This document shows positions 8,977 through 16,940 of a DNA stretch of 17,244 nucleotides, in pieces (the first letter of the stretch is position 1; every line of letters begins with the position of its first letter). A program made the translations under genes and the position numbers. The notes under the pieces were generated by a model. That model was not told the origin of the DNA, did not search any database, and worked only from the letters and a program-made list of their open reading frames with translations. Origin of the DNA: Discostella pseudostelligera (lineage: Eukaryota > Bacillariophyta > Thalassiosirophyceae > Thalassiosirales > Thalassiosiraceae). The stretch is from contig JALLBK010001292.1 in NCBI GenBank assembly GCA_036940085.1, positions 1 through 17,244 on the forward strand, given 5' to 3'.

Positions 8977-9786
8977 CGCACATGCTCCCAGTATCCAATT
9001 TCGCCTCCATTATGGTGGGCGATGTTGCTACGTTCTCACTGCAAAAACCACAACGAGAGGGAGCAGCACCAACAGTGAAGGGGTATTTCTGGATCACCTC
9101 TCTCCAATGCGTCGATGACAGTAATTGTCACATATTTTTGTAGGGAGCTTAGCCGTGTGTCTTTGTTGACCATGATGGCATCGGTGGTGGTGCTGTTGCT
9201 TTGTGAATATAACTACCCATGGACTGGCATTTGTTGATACAGTCATTGACGGGGAATGATATCGCTGTAGTATTGGTGTGCTGCTGGTAATTGAGGCGGC
9301 GGCGGCGGTGCTGCTGCATTCACACGAGCAGCAACGGCGCGGCTATCTCATACTCTCTCTGTTCATCTTGATCATAAACGAAGTCATTTACTTTGGCAAT
9401 GACCTTGATCATAGCCTCATCAAACCCAACCAAATCCACCACAATGGTTTTGTAGTATAGGATAACCTCCCCAGCCGTTGTCTGGGAGTATCGAGACTGA
9501 GCACTGCCGGTGATGCCACAAATAATGCCGAGAGATCAAAGGAGTTTCAGCCGGTGTTATGTAGGATTGTTGGGTGATATTGTCACTGAAACTGAAGAGT
9601 TGTAGTTTAGACACAGGAAAAATCCTGCCTCTTGTCCCATTTCCAATTTTGCATCTTGATTGTCGTGTTGCTGCTGAAATAATAGTCGACGACAACTTCA
9701 TTCCAAGCAGGCGCATTGGCACAGATGTCGCAGACAAAAGAAAAAGCTACTACCGCTTGCCCCGCTTGGTTGATCTCTATCTAGAC
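8977..9786 (-). pseudogene. Possible decayed gene, minus strand
   Basis: Several ATG-less open stretches on the minus strand look protein-like and follow each other in changing frames. 9607-9780 contains VVAFSFVCDICANAPAWNEV and YYFSSNTTIKMQNWKWDK. 9320-9535 contains SAQSRYSQTTAGEVILYYKT and VVDLVGFDEAMIKVIAKVND. A proline-rich stretch with AAAPPPPPPQLPAAHQYY follows near 9250-9330, then a stretch with KYVTITVIDALERGDPEIP near 9070-9145. No family is recognised. A gene broken by frameshifts fits best. A multi-exon gene is possible because the first stretch begins right after a TAG that could be a splice acceptor, but I find no good donors. The composition argument is subjective. Confidence 0.3.
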
Positions 9787-9825
9787 ATCATAATATATTC
9801 ATAGGGCAGACAGCTCAAGGCACAT

Positions 9826-10289
9826 TTCATCACTCTATGCTGCCCCAAAGATGATTGCGGTTGCCACGGATAGCATCGTTAATGAGAAGGAGGGAAATTG
9901 GCAATACTGTCTGTGTTCTGTCCAATTATAAATAAAAGATGGCAATACAAGGTGTCAGGTGTAGCATGTCAGTTGTCGTATTCCATGTGGCAATAGCAAA
10001 TACTCACCATTATTATAGTTCGTACCCAAATTCAAGCATCCAGGGACGACTAATCTGAAACCCGCCATGATTATCGCCCTCTAGGTATCCCCCCCACTCT
10101 TTACCTCCATTTATGATGTGGTCGATGGCCGTTGGTTTTGTTTGTTTCCAACCAGACAAGTAGCTCAGTTAGAGGACCATCATCACGCCTAAAGAAAGTG
10201 AAGTAGGGGCAATAATGAGACTCTGGGTGTATTATTGTGCCCGCAGCTCCACAGGAAGACCCCTCATATTGGGCGCTGGCGGCTGCCAT
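9826..10289 (-). CDS. Candidate small intron-containing gene, minus strand
   Basis: An ATG at 10287-10289 opens a 62-codon frame beginning MAAASAQYEGSSCGAAGTII. It could be spliced at a GTAAAG donor (intron 10055-10104, ending TTTCAG) into an in-frame second exon (10008-10054, VVPGCLNLGTNYNN). That exon is followed by a strong GTGAGT donor and a candidate second intron (9907-10007, ending ACAGACAG). Alternative acceptors at 9917 and 9906 both give short last exons. The product would be roughly 100 residues with no recognised domain. Consistent phase across two introns is suggestive but could be chance; the 50-nt first intron is short. Confidence 0.25.
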
Positions 10290-10433
10290 GGCAGCGATGT
10301 CGTTGGTTTTTTTGTTGTGTGTTTTTGTGGGGAGAGAGAACTATTTCTGCGAGTTGTTCCGAATTCCAAACACCCCAACCTACCTAAATTCTAAAATCCA
10401 ATAGCAACATCTCTAGTATCATCATTCTCCACG

Positions 10434-11489
10434 ATGATCTCGTCTACTACCAAATTTTGGTTTCGGCTCCTGGACTTTGCTACTGGTCAACCGTACAAGG
10501 GGACCACGGCTGATTTCGTCTCGCTCCCCCCTGGCGCTGTCGTCGCGGAGTTTCGAGACGCTGTCCTGACCAAAAACTCAACGATACTCGCTAGCGTCGC
10601 TCCCTCGCAACTCATTGTCTACAAGAACAAAGCGGCATTCGACAGGAGAAATATCGCCGCCAACGAGGAAGAGAAGGAAGACCCGTTAGATCCCACTCAA
10701 TCTATCGACGGGCTAGAAAGCCAGGAGGACATGCTTGTCGTTGCCGTCCCCCCGCCTCCAAGTCAGCCATCGCTACAAATCCAACCGACATTCTTCCCAC
10801 CCTGTCAAGTCCAATTCTTCAACAGTATTGACAATGCTAATGAAACCGATGATGGATCATGGATTTCATTTGAACAAAGTATGCCGGGTACATATTTGAA
10901 CAGACTCTACATCCGCAGTAGCTATCGAGTGATTGCATCAAGTATACTCAAGGGAAATGGCAGTCACAAGGCAATCATCACTGGTACCCCTGGGATTGGC
11001 AAGTCACTCTTCCTCATTTACCTCTTATGGAAATTGATCAAGGAGGGAAAACGTGTTCTCCTTATTTACCATCCATACAGTATTTACTATGATGGAAATG
11101 GGGGTGTTTTCAAGTTTGCCAGTGATCGCTTGCCTCTTGAAAATTTCGAGTCATTTTGGAACCACTCCCTTTGGTGTTTGTTTGATGCTAAATTCAAGAA
11201 AGAAGCCGATCTTGGCCGCCTTCCTGTAGGGCTATCTAAGTTCATTGTATCGACCTCCCCGCGTCGAGAGATGGTGAATGATTTCAAGAAACCTCCTGCT
11301 CCTCAGACCTTCTACATGCCAATCTGGACCGAGTCTGAATTGGAAGCAATTGCACCATTATATCCCCAAAATAATGAGTGGCAAGACCGTTTTGAAATTC
11401 TTGGTGGAATACCTCGATTTGTACTGGAAGACACGACTCAGACTCCGACACTGATACTTGAAACTGCTTGCTCGGAATGGGTCATGTGA
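10434..11489 (+). CDS. Crinkler-type protein with RHS-like P-loop NTPase, C-terminally truncated
   Basis: This 351-residue protein starts at ATG 10434. Residues 1-70 resemble the ubiquitin-like Crinkler header (FWFRLL, then LIVYKNKAAF in the place of the LFLAK motif). Residues 99-109 (DMLVVAVPPPP) resemble the HVLVVVP motif that closes the Crinkler N-terminal region. The NTPase follows: Walker A GTPGIGKS at 184-191, a Walker B-like LWCLFD at 246-251, a sensor-like FIVSTSPRR at 270-278, and the conserved PIWTESELEA and GGIPRFVL segments typical of Crinkler/RHS NTPases. In this family an effector, often nuclease-like, normally comes next; here the frame stops at TGA 11487-11489. Sixteen bases later a second frame ends LRKRKR-stop, like LRR family tails. 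It may still bind and hydrolyse ATP. It is either a truncated relic or an NTPase-only form. Confidence 0.75.
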   Translation: MISSTTKFWFRLLDFATGQPYKGTTADFVSLPPGAVVAEFRDAVLTKNSTILASVAPSQLIVYKNKAAFDRRNIAANEEEKEDPLDPTQSIDGLESQEDMLVVAVPPPPSQPSLQIQPTFFPPCQVQFFNSIDNANETDDGSWISFEQSMPGTYLNRLYIRSSYRVIASSILKGNGSHKAIITGTPGIGKSLFLIYLLWKLIKEGKRVLLIYHPYSIYYDGNGGVFKFASDRLPLENFESFWNHSLWCLFDAKFKKEADLGRLPVGLSKFIVSTSPRREMVNDFKKPPAPQTFYMPIWTESELEAIAPLYPQNNEWQDRFEILGGIPRFVLEDTTQTPTLILETACSEWVM

Positions 11490-11522
11490 GGTGTTGAGAA
11501 AAAGGAAGCGATGACTAGTATT
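11490..11522 (+). other. LRR-like 3'-end remnant between the Crinkler gene and segment B
   Basis: In the frame shifted by one from the Crinkler gene, this stretch encodes VLRKRKR and then TGA (11509-11511). The LRR pseudogene at 12792-14468 ends with KKRKR-TGA in nearly the same bases. It may mark the place where the Crinkler gene joined or replaced an LRR gene. The match is short. Confidence 0.35.
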
Positions 11523-12055
11523 GGCATTTGGCACGCTGGCGATGAAGCGTATCATACGTGGTGATCAATTTGTGTTCTATTACGGAGACTTTGAACTAAA
11601 CTATGTTTCAACCTGGATACGCTAGATAATCGTGTGTGACCTTCCACAGCAATTGTGCCTGCCTCTCTCTCGTTTTCATCTGAGGCATCTAAACCACGTC
11701 GAAGACGAATCCTTACGATAGATAAGATTGCATCAATATTGCTTGCCTTGTCGCCACTAGCAAGTATTGCAATGTAATTCATCCATAAATCACACTTTTC
11801 GCAGGTTCACCTCGACATATGATGATCATCAATCCAACCTCGTAAATATCTATTGAACATCCAAGTGATCCATGCTCGTGTGCAAATTGTATCATTCTCT
11901 CTGAATCATCCATCTCACCAATTATTGATTCATCGTTCCCCGACATCATCTTTAACATCAAAGATCTTATCACTCTCTCGCAAATGGGCACATTCCACGA
12001 AATATCCATACACAAAATCCCCCAGTGTGCCCACGAAGCCACCAGCAAGCATTGG
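11523..12055. repeat. Segmental duplication, segment B
   Basis: This is the partner of 8450-8976. It carries the 3' portion of the intact membrane-protein gene (11930-12283, minus), so it is probably closer to the ancestral arrangement. On its left, a GAGAAAAAGGAAGCGATGA string at 11493-11511 resembles the 3' end of the LRR pseudogene (AAGAAGAGGAAGCGATGA). An LRR gene end may therefore once have stood here too. Confidence 0.85.
11552..11782 (-). CDS. Small ORF in segment B, partner of 8479-8679
   Basis: This 76-codon ATG frame begins MNYIAILASGDKASNIDAI and contains VEGHTRLSSV and RLKHSLVQSL. Start, stop and frame are kept in the segment A copy apart from a 10-codon in-frame length difference. 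It lies about 150 bp downstream of the membrane-protein gene on the same strand, so it could also be part of that gene's 3' UTR. I recognise no domain. Confidence 0.3.
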   Translation of the reverse strand: MNYIAILASGDKASNIDAILSIVRIRLRRGLDASDENEREAGTIAVEGHTRLSSVSRLKHSLVQSLRNRTQIDHHV

Positions 12056-12283
12056 CCATGGACCTGGCTTAACCGTCGATCGTTTTAATACGGTGTATGT
12101 GGCACCAGCGACAACTCCTCCAGCACAATAGCGATATTGGGAGAGGATACATTTGGTGAGTGCCTCCTTTCTTTCATCTTCGGTCATGATTATTGTGTTT
12201 GAAGTTTGGGAAGAAGAAGAAGTGTGTGATGATAGCACCGACGATGATGTAGACGAAGGCGATGATGGCTGTGATTGCGACAT
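11930..12283 (-). CDS. Small two-helix glycine-rich membrane protein
   Basis: The frame gives 117 aa. Residues 1-32 are almost entirely Ser, Thr, Gln and Pro; an internal ATG at residue 33 (MTEDERKEALTKC, codon 12185-12187) may be the true start. Two likely membrane helices follow: YCAGGVVAGATYTVLKR (about 52-68) and PMLAGGFVGTLGDFVYGYF (about 77-95), both rich in small residues. A charged tail with HLRESDKIF and acidic residues ends at TGA 11930-11932. The hairpin layout is reminiscent of small mitochondrial inner-membrane proteins such as the OCIA-domain group, but I cannot assign a family. The truncated copy at 8854-8976 keeps the second helix almost unchanged. The gene is head-to-head with the LRR pseudogene and tail-to-tail with the Crinkler gene. 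Confidence 0.65.
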   Translation of the reverse strand: MSQSQPSSPSSTSSSVLSSHTSSSSQTSNTIIMTEDERKEALTKCILSQYRYCAGGVVAGATYTVLKRSTVKPGPWPMLAGGFVGTLGDFVYGYFVECAHLRESDKIFDVKDDVGER

Positions 12284-12791
12284 ATTGGTCTCGAGTAGTA
12301 TGAGTATCTATGAGTATGATGTTTTCGTATCTCAGTGATGGCTCTAACCGAGCGGCGGATCCTCCAGAGCATCAATATCGGCGAGCAAATATCATCGATG
12401 TGCGTATCTTGTCGAGTGGAATGCAATGGGCAATGGGCACTACAATCACCGATATCGACTTCACCATCCACTGCCAAATAGACACAGCCGGGTATATTAA
12501 GTAATAGCGGTAAAAGTCTGCCCAGAGCTTTGAGCAGAGGCTGCTAAATACTACTACTACTAATCCCAAACAAAATCTACGGACGACAAAAGACGAAGAC
12601 GGTGCACCACATAAACCAAAGAGCCAAGAGCAATGACAATGACATGACTGATGATGGATGATGGAGAGGAGATGATAGATGATAGTAGTACGGTCCTCAG
12701 CCGCCGATGGTGCTAGGTGATACGCAGCATTGCTAGAGAGCATAGCACATTGATGTATCAATTCATTTTAGAAGCTGCATCGTCATAACAA
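12284..12791. other. Divergent intergenic region
   Basis: About 500 bp separate the membrane-protein gene (minus) from the LRR pseudogene (plus), so this presumably holds both promoters. It contains several trinucleotide runs (ACTACTACTACTA near 12547, GATGATGGATGATGG near 12650). Open frames here are short and low in complexity. No specific promoter element is clear. Confidence 0.45.
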
Positions 12792-14468
12792 TGTCGTATC
12801 CATTCAGTGCAACCGACGAGTCAACCACATTGGAACAGTTTCTCTCGCAATTAGAGAAGAACTATCCCAAATCTCTGAACAAACAAACAAACACACACTG
12901 TTTCGGCTAGCGCTCAATGACTCGAGAATTGCTCGCTTACATCTCCACGCCGATACGTGGATCAAAGGTGCAGATAGGGCCATCGCCAATAGTAAGGCCC
13001 TACAGCATCTGGGATTTTCTATCTACGACAGTGACGACGATAAAGTTGACTGGCTCAAAAAAATGTGCAACGGATTAGCAAGGAATAGGAGCGTTCAGGA
13101 ATTGAGAGTAGTGAGCGATGACCGCGAGATCGATTTGGATATCTTCAAAATTCTCACTCCCTTCATTAAGCACAATCGCAACCTCCGCAGTATTGATTTG
13201 AAAGGCGTCACGCATAAGGTATTGAAGTCTCTTTCGATTAGGCTGGCCATAAGCAAACCGAAGCAGTTGCAATGTGTCGAATTGAGAGATATTGCTCTTG
13301 AAGACCAGGACTTAGGATTCTTCTTTCATGCACTCAAAGAAATGAAAAATTTGCAAGAACTGTCGGTTTTCGAATCGGAGGACGATCTCTACAGGAGGAG
13401 GATCATATCATGCAGGGAATTAGCCCGCTTGCTTGTACAACCTCGATCCAAAATACGCAAGCTTTAATTCGGCATTCAACGTCTTACTGACAATAATTTC
13501 ACATTTCTCAGCAATGCCGTCATTAGGAATAATTCCTTATGCGAACTGCATTTTTATGGGCTAGGAGAATACATAACTGAAGTTGGCTGGCGTAACTTCT
13601 CGAGAATATTATCTCATCCCATCGGCTTGACACGTGTTTATCTATGTTTGAAGATGAGTTTGGTGGCAAATTTTCCTCTCCAAGAGATATTCTGGCTGTC
13701 AACAAAAGCTTGGAATATCTTGAAATACATTCCGAACCAGCGCGATCATTAGAAACACTTGAATACTACCAATCACGTTCGTTGGACATCGAGCGAGAAG
13801 AAGCTATGATTTGCCTCGGAAATGCTTTGGCTATCAACAAAACATTAAGATATCTGGATGTAGAAAGCAGCAGTTGTTTGTCTTTAACAGCATGGGGAAA
13901 CTTTTCGAAGTGCTTGAGAAGTCCGCACTCGTCAATAGAGTTTCTTAATCTTCGTTATTGCAATCTGGATGATTACGCGGCAATCACTCTTGCGATGGCT
14001 TTAGTAGGAAATTCGCGTCTTAAGACAATGCTTTTGTCGGGAAACGACGATATTACAAATGCAACATGGGATGTGTTTTCACAAGTTCTATGTCGAAAGA
14101 GATGCATTGACAGTACTTATTCCTCGAATCACACTCTCCAAGAGGTCGGAGTATTTCATTATGCGGATGCTGACGATTCTGAAATAACGTCGCTGTTGAG
14201 CATGAACGCAAATGAGGACAAAGCCGAAGTAGCCCGTCAAAAGATTATGAAACAACATTTCCCCGTTGTGGTTACAGAGGAGGTGAATATGCTTGTATTT
14301 GCTCGAATGCCGGAGACTGTCATGCCTTTTGCTATAGAATGGATCGGAAGAACGGATTTAGGCCTGTCCTTGATGTACAATGTCGCTCGTGGTTTGCCAA
14401 CACTGTTCGACACTAGAAGTAGAAAAAGTAAGCTTCATCATTCACGGGTGAAGAAGAGGAAGCGATGA
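12792..14468 (+). pseudogene. LRR gene of the same family, broken by two frameshifts and a TAA
   Basis: The likely start is ATG 12792 (MSYPFSATDESTTLEQFLSQ). The frame slips at an AAAC/AC microsatellite (12878-12898) into one carrying RIARLHLHADTWIKGADRA, the counterpart of the first LRR gene's N-terminal module. It runs as LRRs to TAA 13465-13467. LRR sequence continues in that same frame beyond the stop (NNSLCELHFYGLGEY, about 13526-13570). A second shift near 13640 leads into the long open stretch 13644-14468, with NKTLRYLDVESSSCLSLTAW, SNHTLQEVG, DKAEVARQKIMKQHFP, PFAIEWIGR and a KKRKR end at TGA 14466-14468. Three separate lesions argue for a pseudogene. Sequencing error is possible because the assembly has at least two bad joins nearby. 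Introns fit the lesions poorly. Confidence 0.8.
12878..12898 (+). repeat. AAAC/AC microsatellite at the first frameshift
   Basis: AAC, three AAAC units and then AC repeats lie exactly where the LRR reading frame changes. One extra AAAC (+4) or one lost AC (-2) would each account for the observed +1 shift, so replication slippage is a sufficient explanation. Confidence 0.7.
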
Positions 14469-14601
14469 GTAAAGCACGTTCAATCAATTGGGCGTAAATA
14501 ATATCTGATACTCCTACAAATTAGGCAATTGCATCGGACGTAACTCTCTATTCATCCTCTTGAAGATTAGACCAGGGACAGCCAGGATGGTAAACATGAT
14601 T
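14469..14601. other. Short convergent intergenic spacer
   Basis: These 133 bp separate the stop of the LRR pseudogene (+) from the stop of glutathione synthetase (-). The 3' ends of the two transcripts must lie here or overlap. Nothing else is visible. Confidence 0.5.
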
Positions 14602-16940
14602 CTAGCAGAGATATGGGCTCGACAATGTAGCAAAGCCACTCGCGACGCCACCCTCGTCGACGCCACTGAATTTGGTACGAAGCAGGAATCCAGCATATTC
14701 ATTGTGAATCACGTCACCCTCTCCTGATACGACAATGGTACCAAAGCATCCCAGCTCAGAGATTGTCATCCCACTACCCTCTACCCGACCATTGCGAATT
14801 AAGATAGCACGTTGTTGAGGTGGGAAGAGACGCTCCATCAAGATGAACTCGGACAGTGCAGGGCTGAGTTGAAGGACAGGGGTATCCTCGTCGACACCAT
14901 CGGTAATAGTGCAATTGCTTCGTAACTTGTCAGCCAACTGCTTTCCGTAGAAATTGTACCCACCTCCCTCACGTTGAGGCTTCAATACATACCGACCCTC
15001 TCCATCATGAAGCAGCACCTCACTCACGGCTTTCATGTCCTCATCATTGGCATCCGCGCCTAGGCTATACAGCCCCGCAAATGCAGTGCGAATCAGCAGT
15101 GCCGCCGCTGCATTATCGTCTCCATCATTCTCAGGAAAAAAATGCTCAACGACACCCGGCCTTGCCAATTCTTGTTGCACCTTCTTTGTCCCTGCCAGGT
15201 GATATCCCAAACATGGGCATTTCGTTGCAATACCCCTCTCGAGTTTTTCGCGTGCAAGCCATTCCACTCCGGTACCATCGTTGGTGTTGTATCCCGAGGG
15301 GTAATCGGTTGGTGCATATCCAGCTCGGAAATACACTACGGCCACCTCTCGCTTGGAGCTGCCACTACCATCCTCGAAGGTGAGTCGACCACTTTCCTCA
15401 TCCAATGTCANCGGCCACCTCTCGCTTGGAGCTGCCACTACCATCCTCGAAGGTGAGTCGACCACTGTCCTCATCCAATGTCACCCTTTCGTATATCTCT
15501 GCCAAGGACATGCGCACAACGGGAATTTTATGGTTACTCCACAATGCAAATTCCAATAAACGTTGATCGACGGTATTGGTCTCCTTCGGCTGCACAACAA
15601 ACAACACAATCGGTTGAGCGGAAGTAGTAGACGAAGAATCCATCTCAAAGCGAGAACAGTATCGATCGTACGCCACAGCAATGGCCGATGGAATGCGAGA
15701 CATGGCCGGACTTTCGGGCACACCTCGTTCGGCAATACCAATAATGCAGTCATCGTCCAAAGAAGATGAGGATGCACCAAGAATGGCATTCTTTGTCTTT
15801 AAACCGTCAACATCCTCAGTGCCCATAACGGCACGTTCATTCTCATCCAAGAAATGTCCAATCTCACCCTCCAGTCGTTGAGTCAAGAAGCTATGCATTT
15901 TTGCCACAGTTGAGGCCAGTCCAGCAAAGGAGGATGCGATGGTGTTGAGTTCGACTTGTTTTAATGAGTAATGTTCCCCCGCGGTGGCAATTGTCGCTAC
16001 TTCACCACCACCATCGATACCACCAGCATCTCCACCACCACCACCAGCAGCAGTGGTGTCCTTGTGCAGCATGTAATCACTCCGTTGAATTCCAAGTTTA
16101 TCGGCACTTCGTGCATGCCTTCCACATTCCATACCCTTGCGCTCGCCTTTTAGGTAAAATCAAACAAACAATATTGATTGAAACAGCAAAAAGTTAGTGG
16201 GAGCGGTACGGTCAAAAATAATTGCCAAACCAAAGATACTTTGTCCTCGACTTACCCAAATAGATCTCTTCATACAAATCCAACAATTTACCCGTATATT
16301 CATCCACATTCCTCACATCTGACAAAGTCTCTTGTAAAAACGTTGCATCATTACTAATCTTGTCGACTAATATATTGAAGGGTGCTGCTAAGAGAGTGGC
16401 CATTCGAAATTGATGCGAAGGGTAGGATTGGGGTAAGAGAGAGATGGGGGCGGTGATGTACCCCCGGTGATGATTATTGTTGCCAATATTGTTGTTGGCG
16501 TAAGAGGAGGAAGAGTCACGAAGTTCGACTTGTAGACCATGTGCCGCACTGAAGGATGTGGCGTATTCGACCAAATTGGAGAGTGTCTGCGAGGCCAAGC
16601 CAGGAACAGTGATGGCAGACGATGATAATGGCGGTGGTGATGTCATGGTGGTGGTGATAGTATTTTCGGTGTTGCTAATCCCCACAGCTTGGACAGAAAT
16701 TAGTGATAGACGAGATGGCGTTGCCGATGCCGACGATGAATGATGACGAGTGATGGCGTAGATCGAGGCTGTCGACGACGACGGATGCACCCGCGAAAAT
16801 GCTGCAGTCAATCTTCTCGAAGATGACCAGCAGAACGCGGCGAGTAGAACAGCGATGACAGGCAAGCGAGAGAGGCTGCTAGTATTGATTCTGCTGCTGC
16901 CCCGTCGAGAGTAGTAGTAGGGGGCGGGACGGAAGATCAT
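14602..16940 (-). CDS. GSS: Glutathione synthetase (eukaryotic type), two exons, N-terminal targeting leader
   Basis: It joins gamma-glutamylcysteine and glycine using ATP, the last step of glutathione synthesis. Exon 1 is 16256-16940 and exon 2 is 14602-16146. Splicing out 16147-16255 and one copy of the duplication at 15339-15483 gives exactly 719 codons including the stop. Family landmarks in order are NILVDKISNDATFLQETLS, IQRSDYML, VELNTIASSFAGLAS (Glu and Asn bind metal), VVYFRAGYAPTDYP, GYHLAGTKKVQQELARPGVV, VLKPQREGGGYNFYG (ATP lysine and glycine-rich loop, about 593-600), ISELGCFG and FLLRTK with DEGGVASG. At 718 aa it exceeds the human enzyme (474 aa). The excess is a leader plus Gly-, Ser- and Asp-rich loops. 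The leader has a hydrophobic core (LPVIAVLLAAF) and TAAFSR, like a diatom plastid presequence with Phe after Ala. Met99 could start a cytosolic form. Identity is firm; targeting is inferred. Confidence 0.95.
15339..15483. repeat. 72-bp direct duplication flanking one N in glutathione synthetase
   Basis: Positions 15339-15410 and 15412-15483 match at 71 of 72 bases, with an N at 15411. The single difference (T 15394 against G 15467) changes Glu to Asp in the encoded LDE(E/D)SGRLTF. Removing one copy plus the N restores the reading frame across a region conserved in the family. The geometry equals that at 1626-1770. Confidence 0.9.
16147..16255 (-). other. Intron of glutathione synthetase
   Basis: In gene sense the donor reads GG|GTAAGTCG and the acceptor CCTAAAAG|GCG, giving a 109-bp GT-AG intron in phase 1. 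Splicing joins TATTTGG to GCGAGCGC in frame, so EEIYLG continues into ERKGMECGRHAR and the conserved QRSDYM region. Unspliced reading ends at TGA 16212-16214. Confidence 0.9.

Noticed and set aside
9293..9318. GGC/GCT trinucleotide run as a CRISPR-like or regulatory repeat
   Set aside because: A plain microsatellite encoding proline or alanine on the minus strand; no spacers or repeat array anywhere in the window.
10160..10180. GTAGCTCAGTTAGAGGA, reminiscent of a tRNA D-arm
   Set aside because: No T-arm GGTTCGA-type sequence, matching acceptor stem or plausible anticodon arm follows within 70 bases; the stretch lies in a protein-like minus-strand frame.
12372..12761. 129-codon minus-strand ORF in the divergent intergenic region
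   Set aside because: Composition is dominated by His, Ser and Cys runs from simple sequence, with no motif and no second copy; likely chance.
14514..15559. Plus-strand and alternate-frame ORFs over glutathione synthetase
   Set aside because: The conserved enzyme on the minus strand explains the openness; their sequence has no family features.
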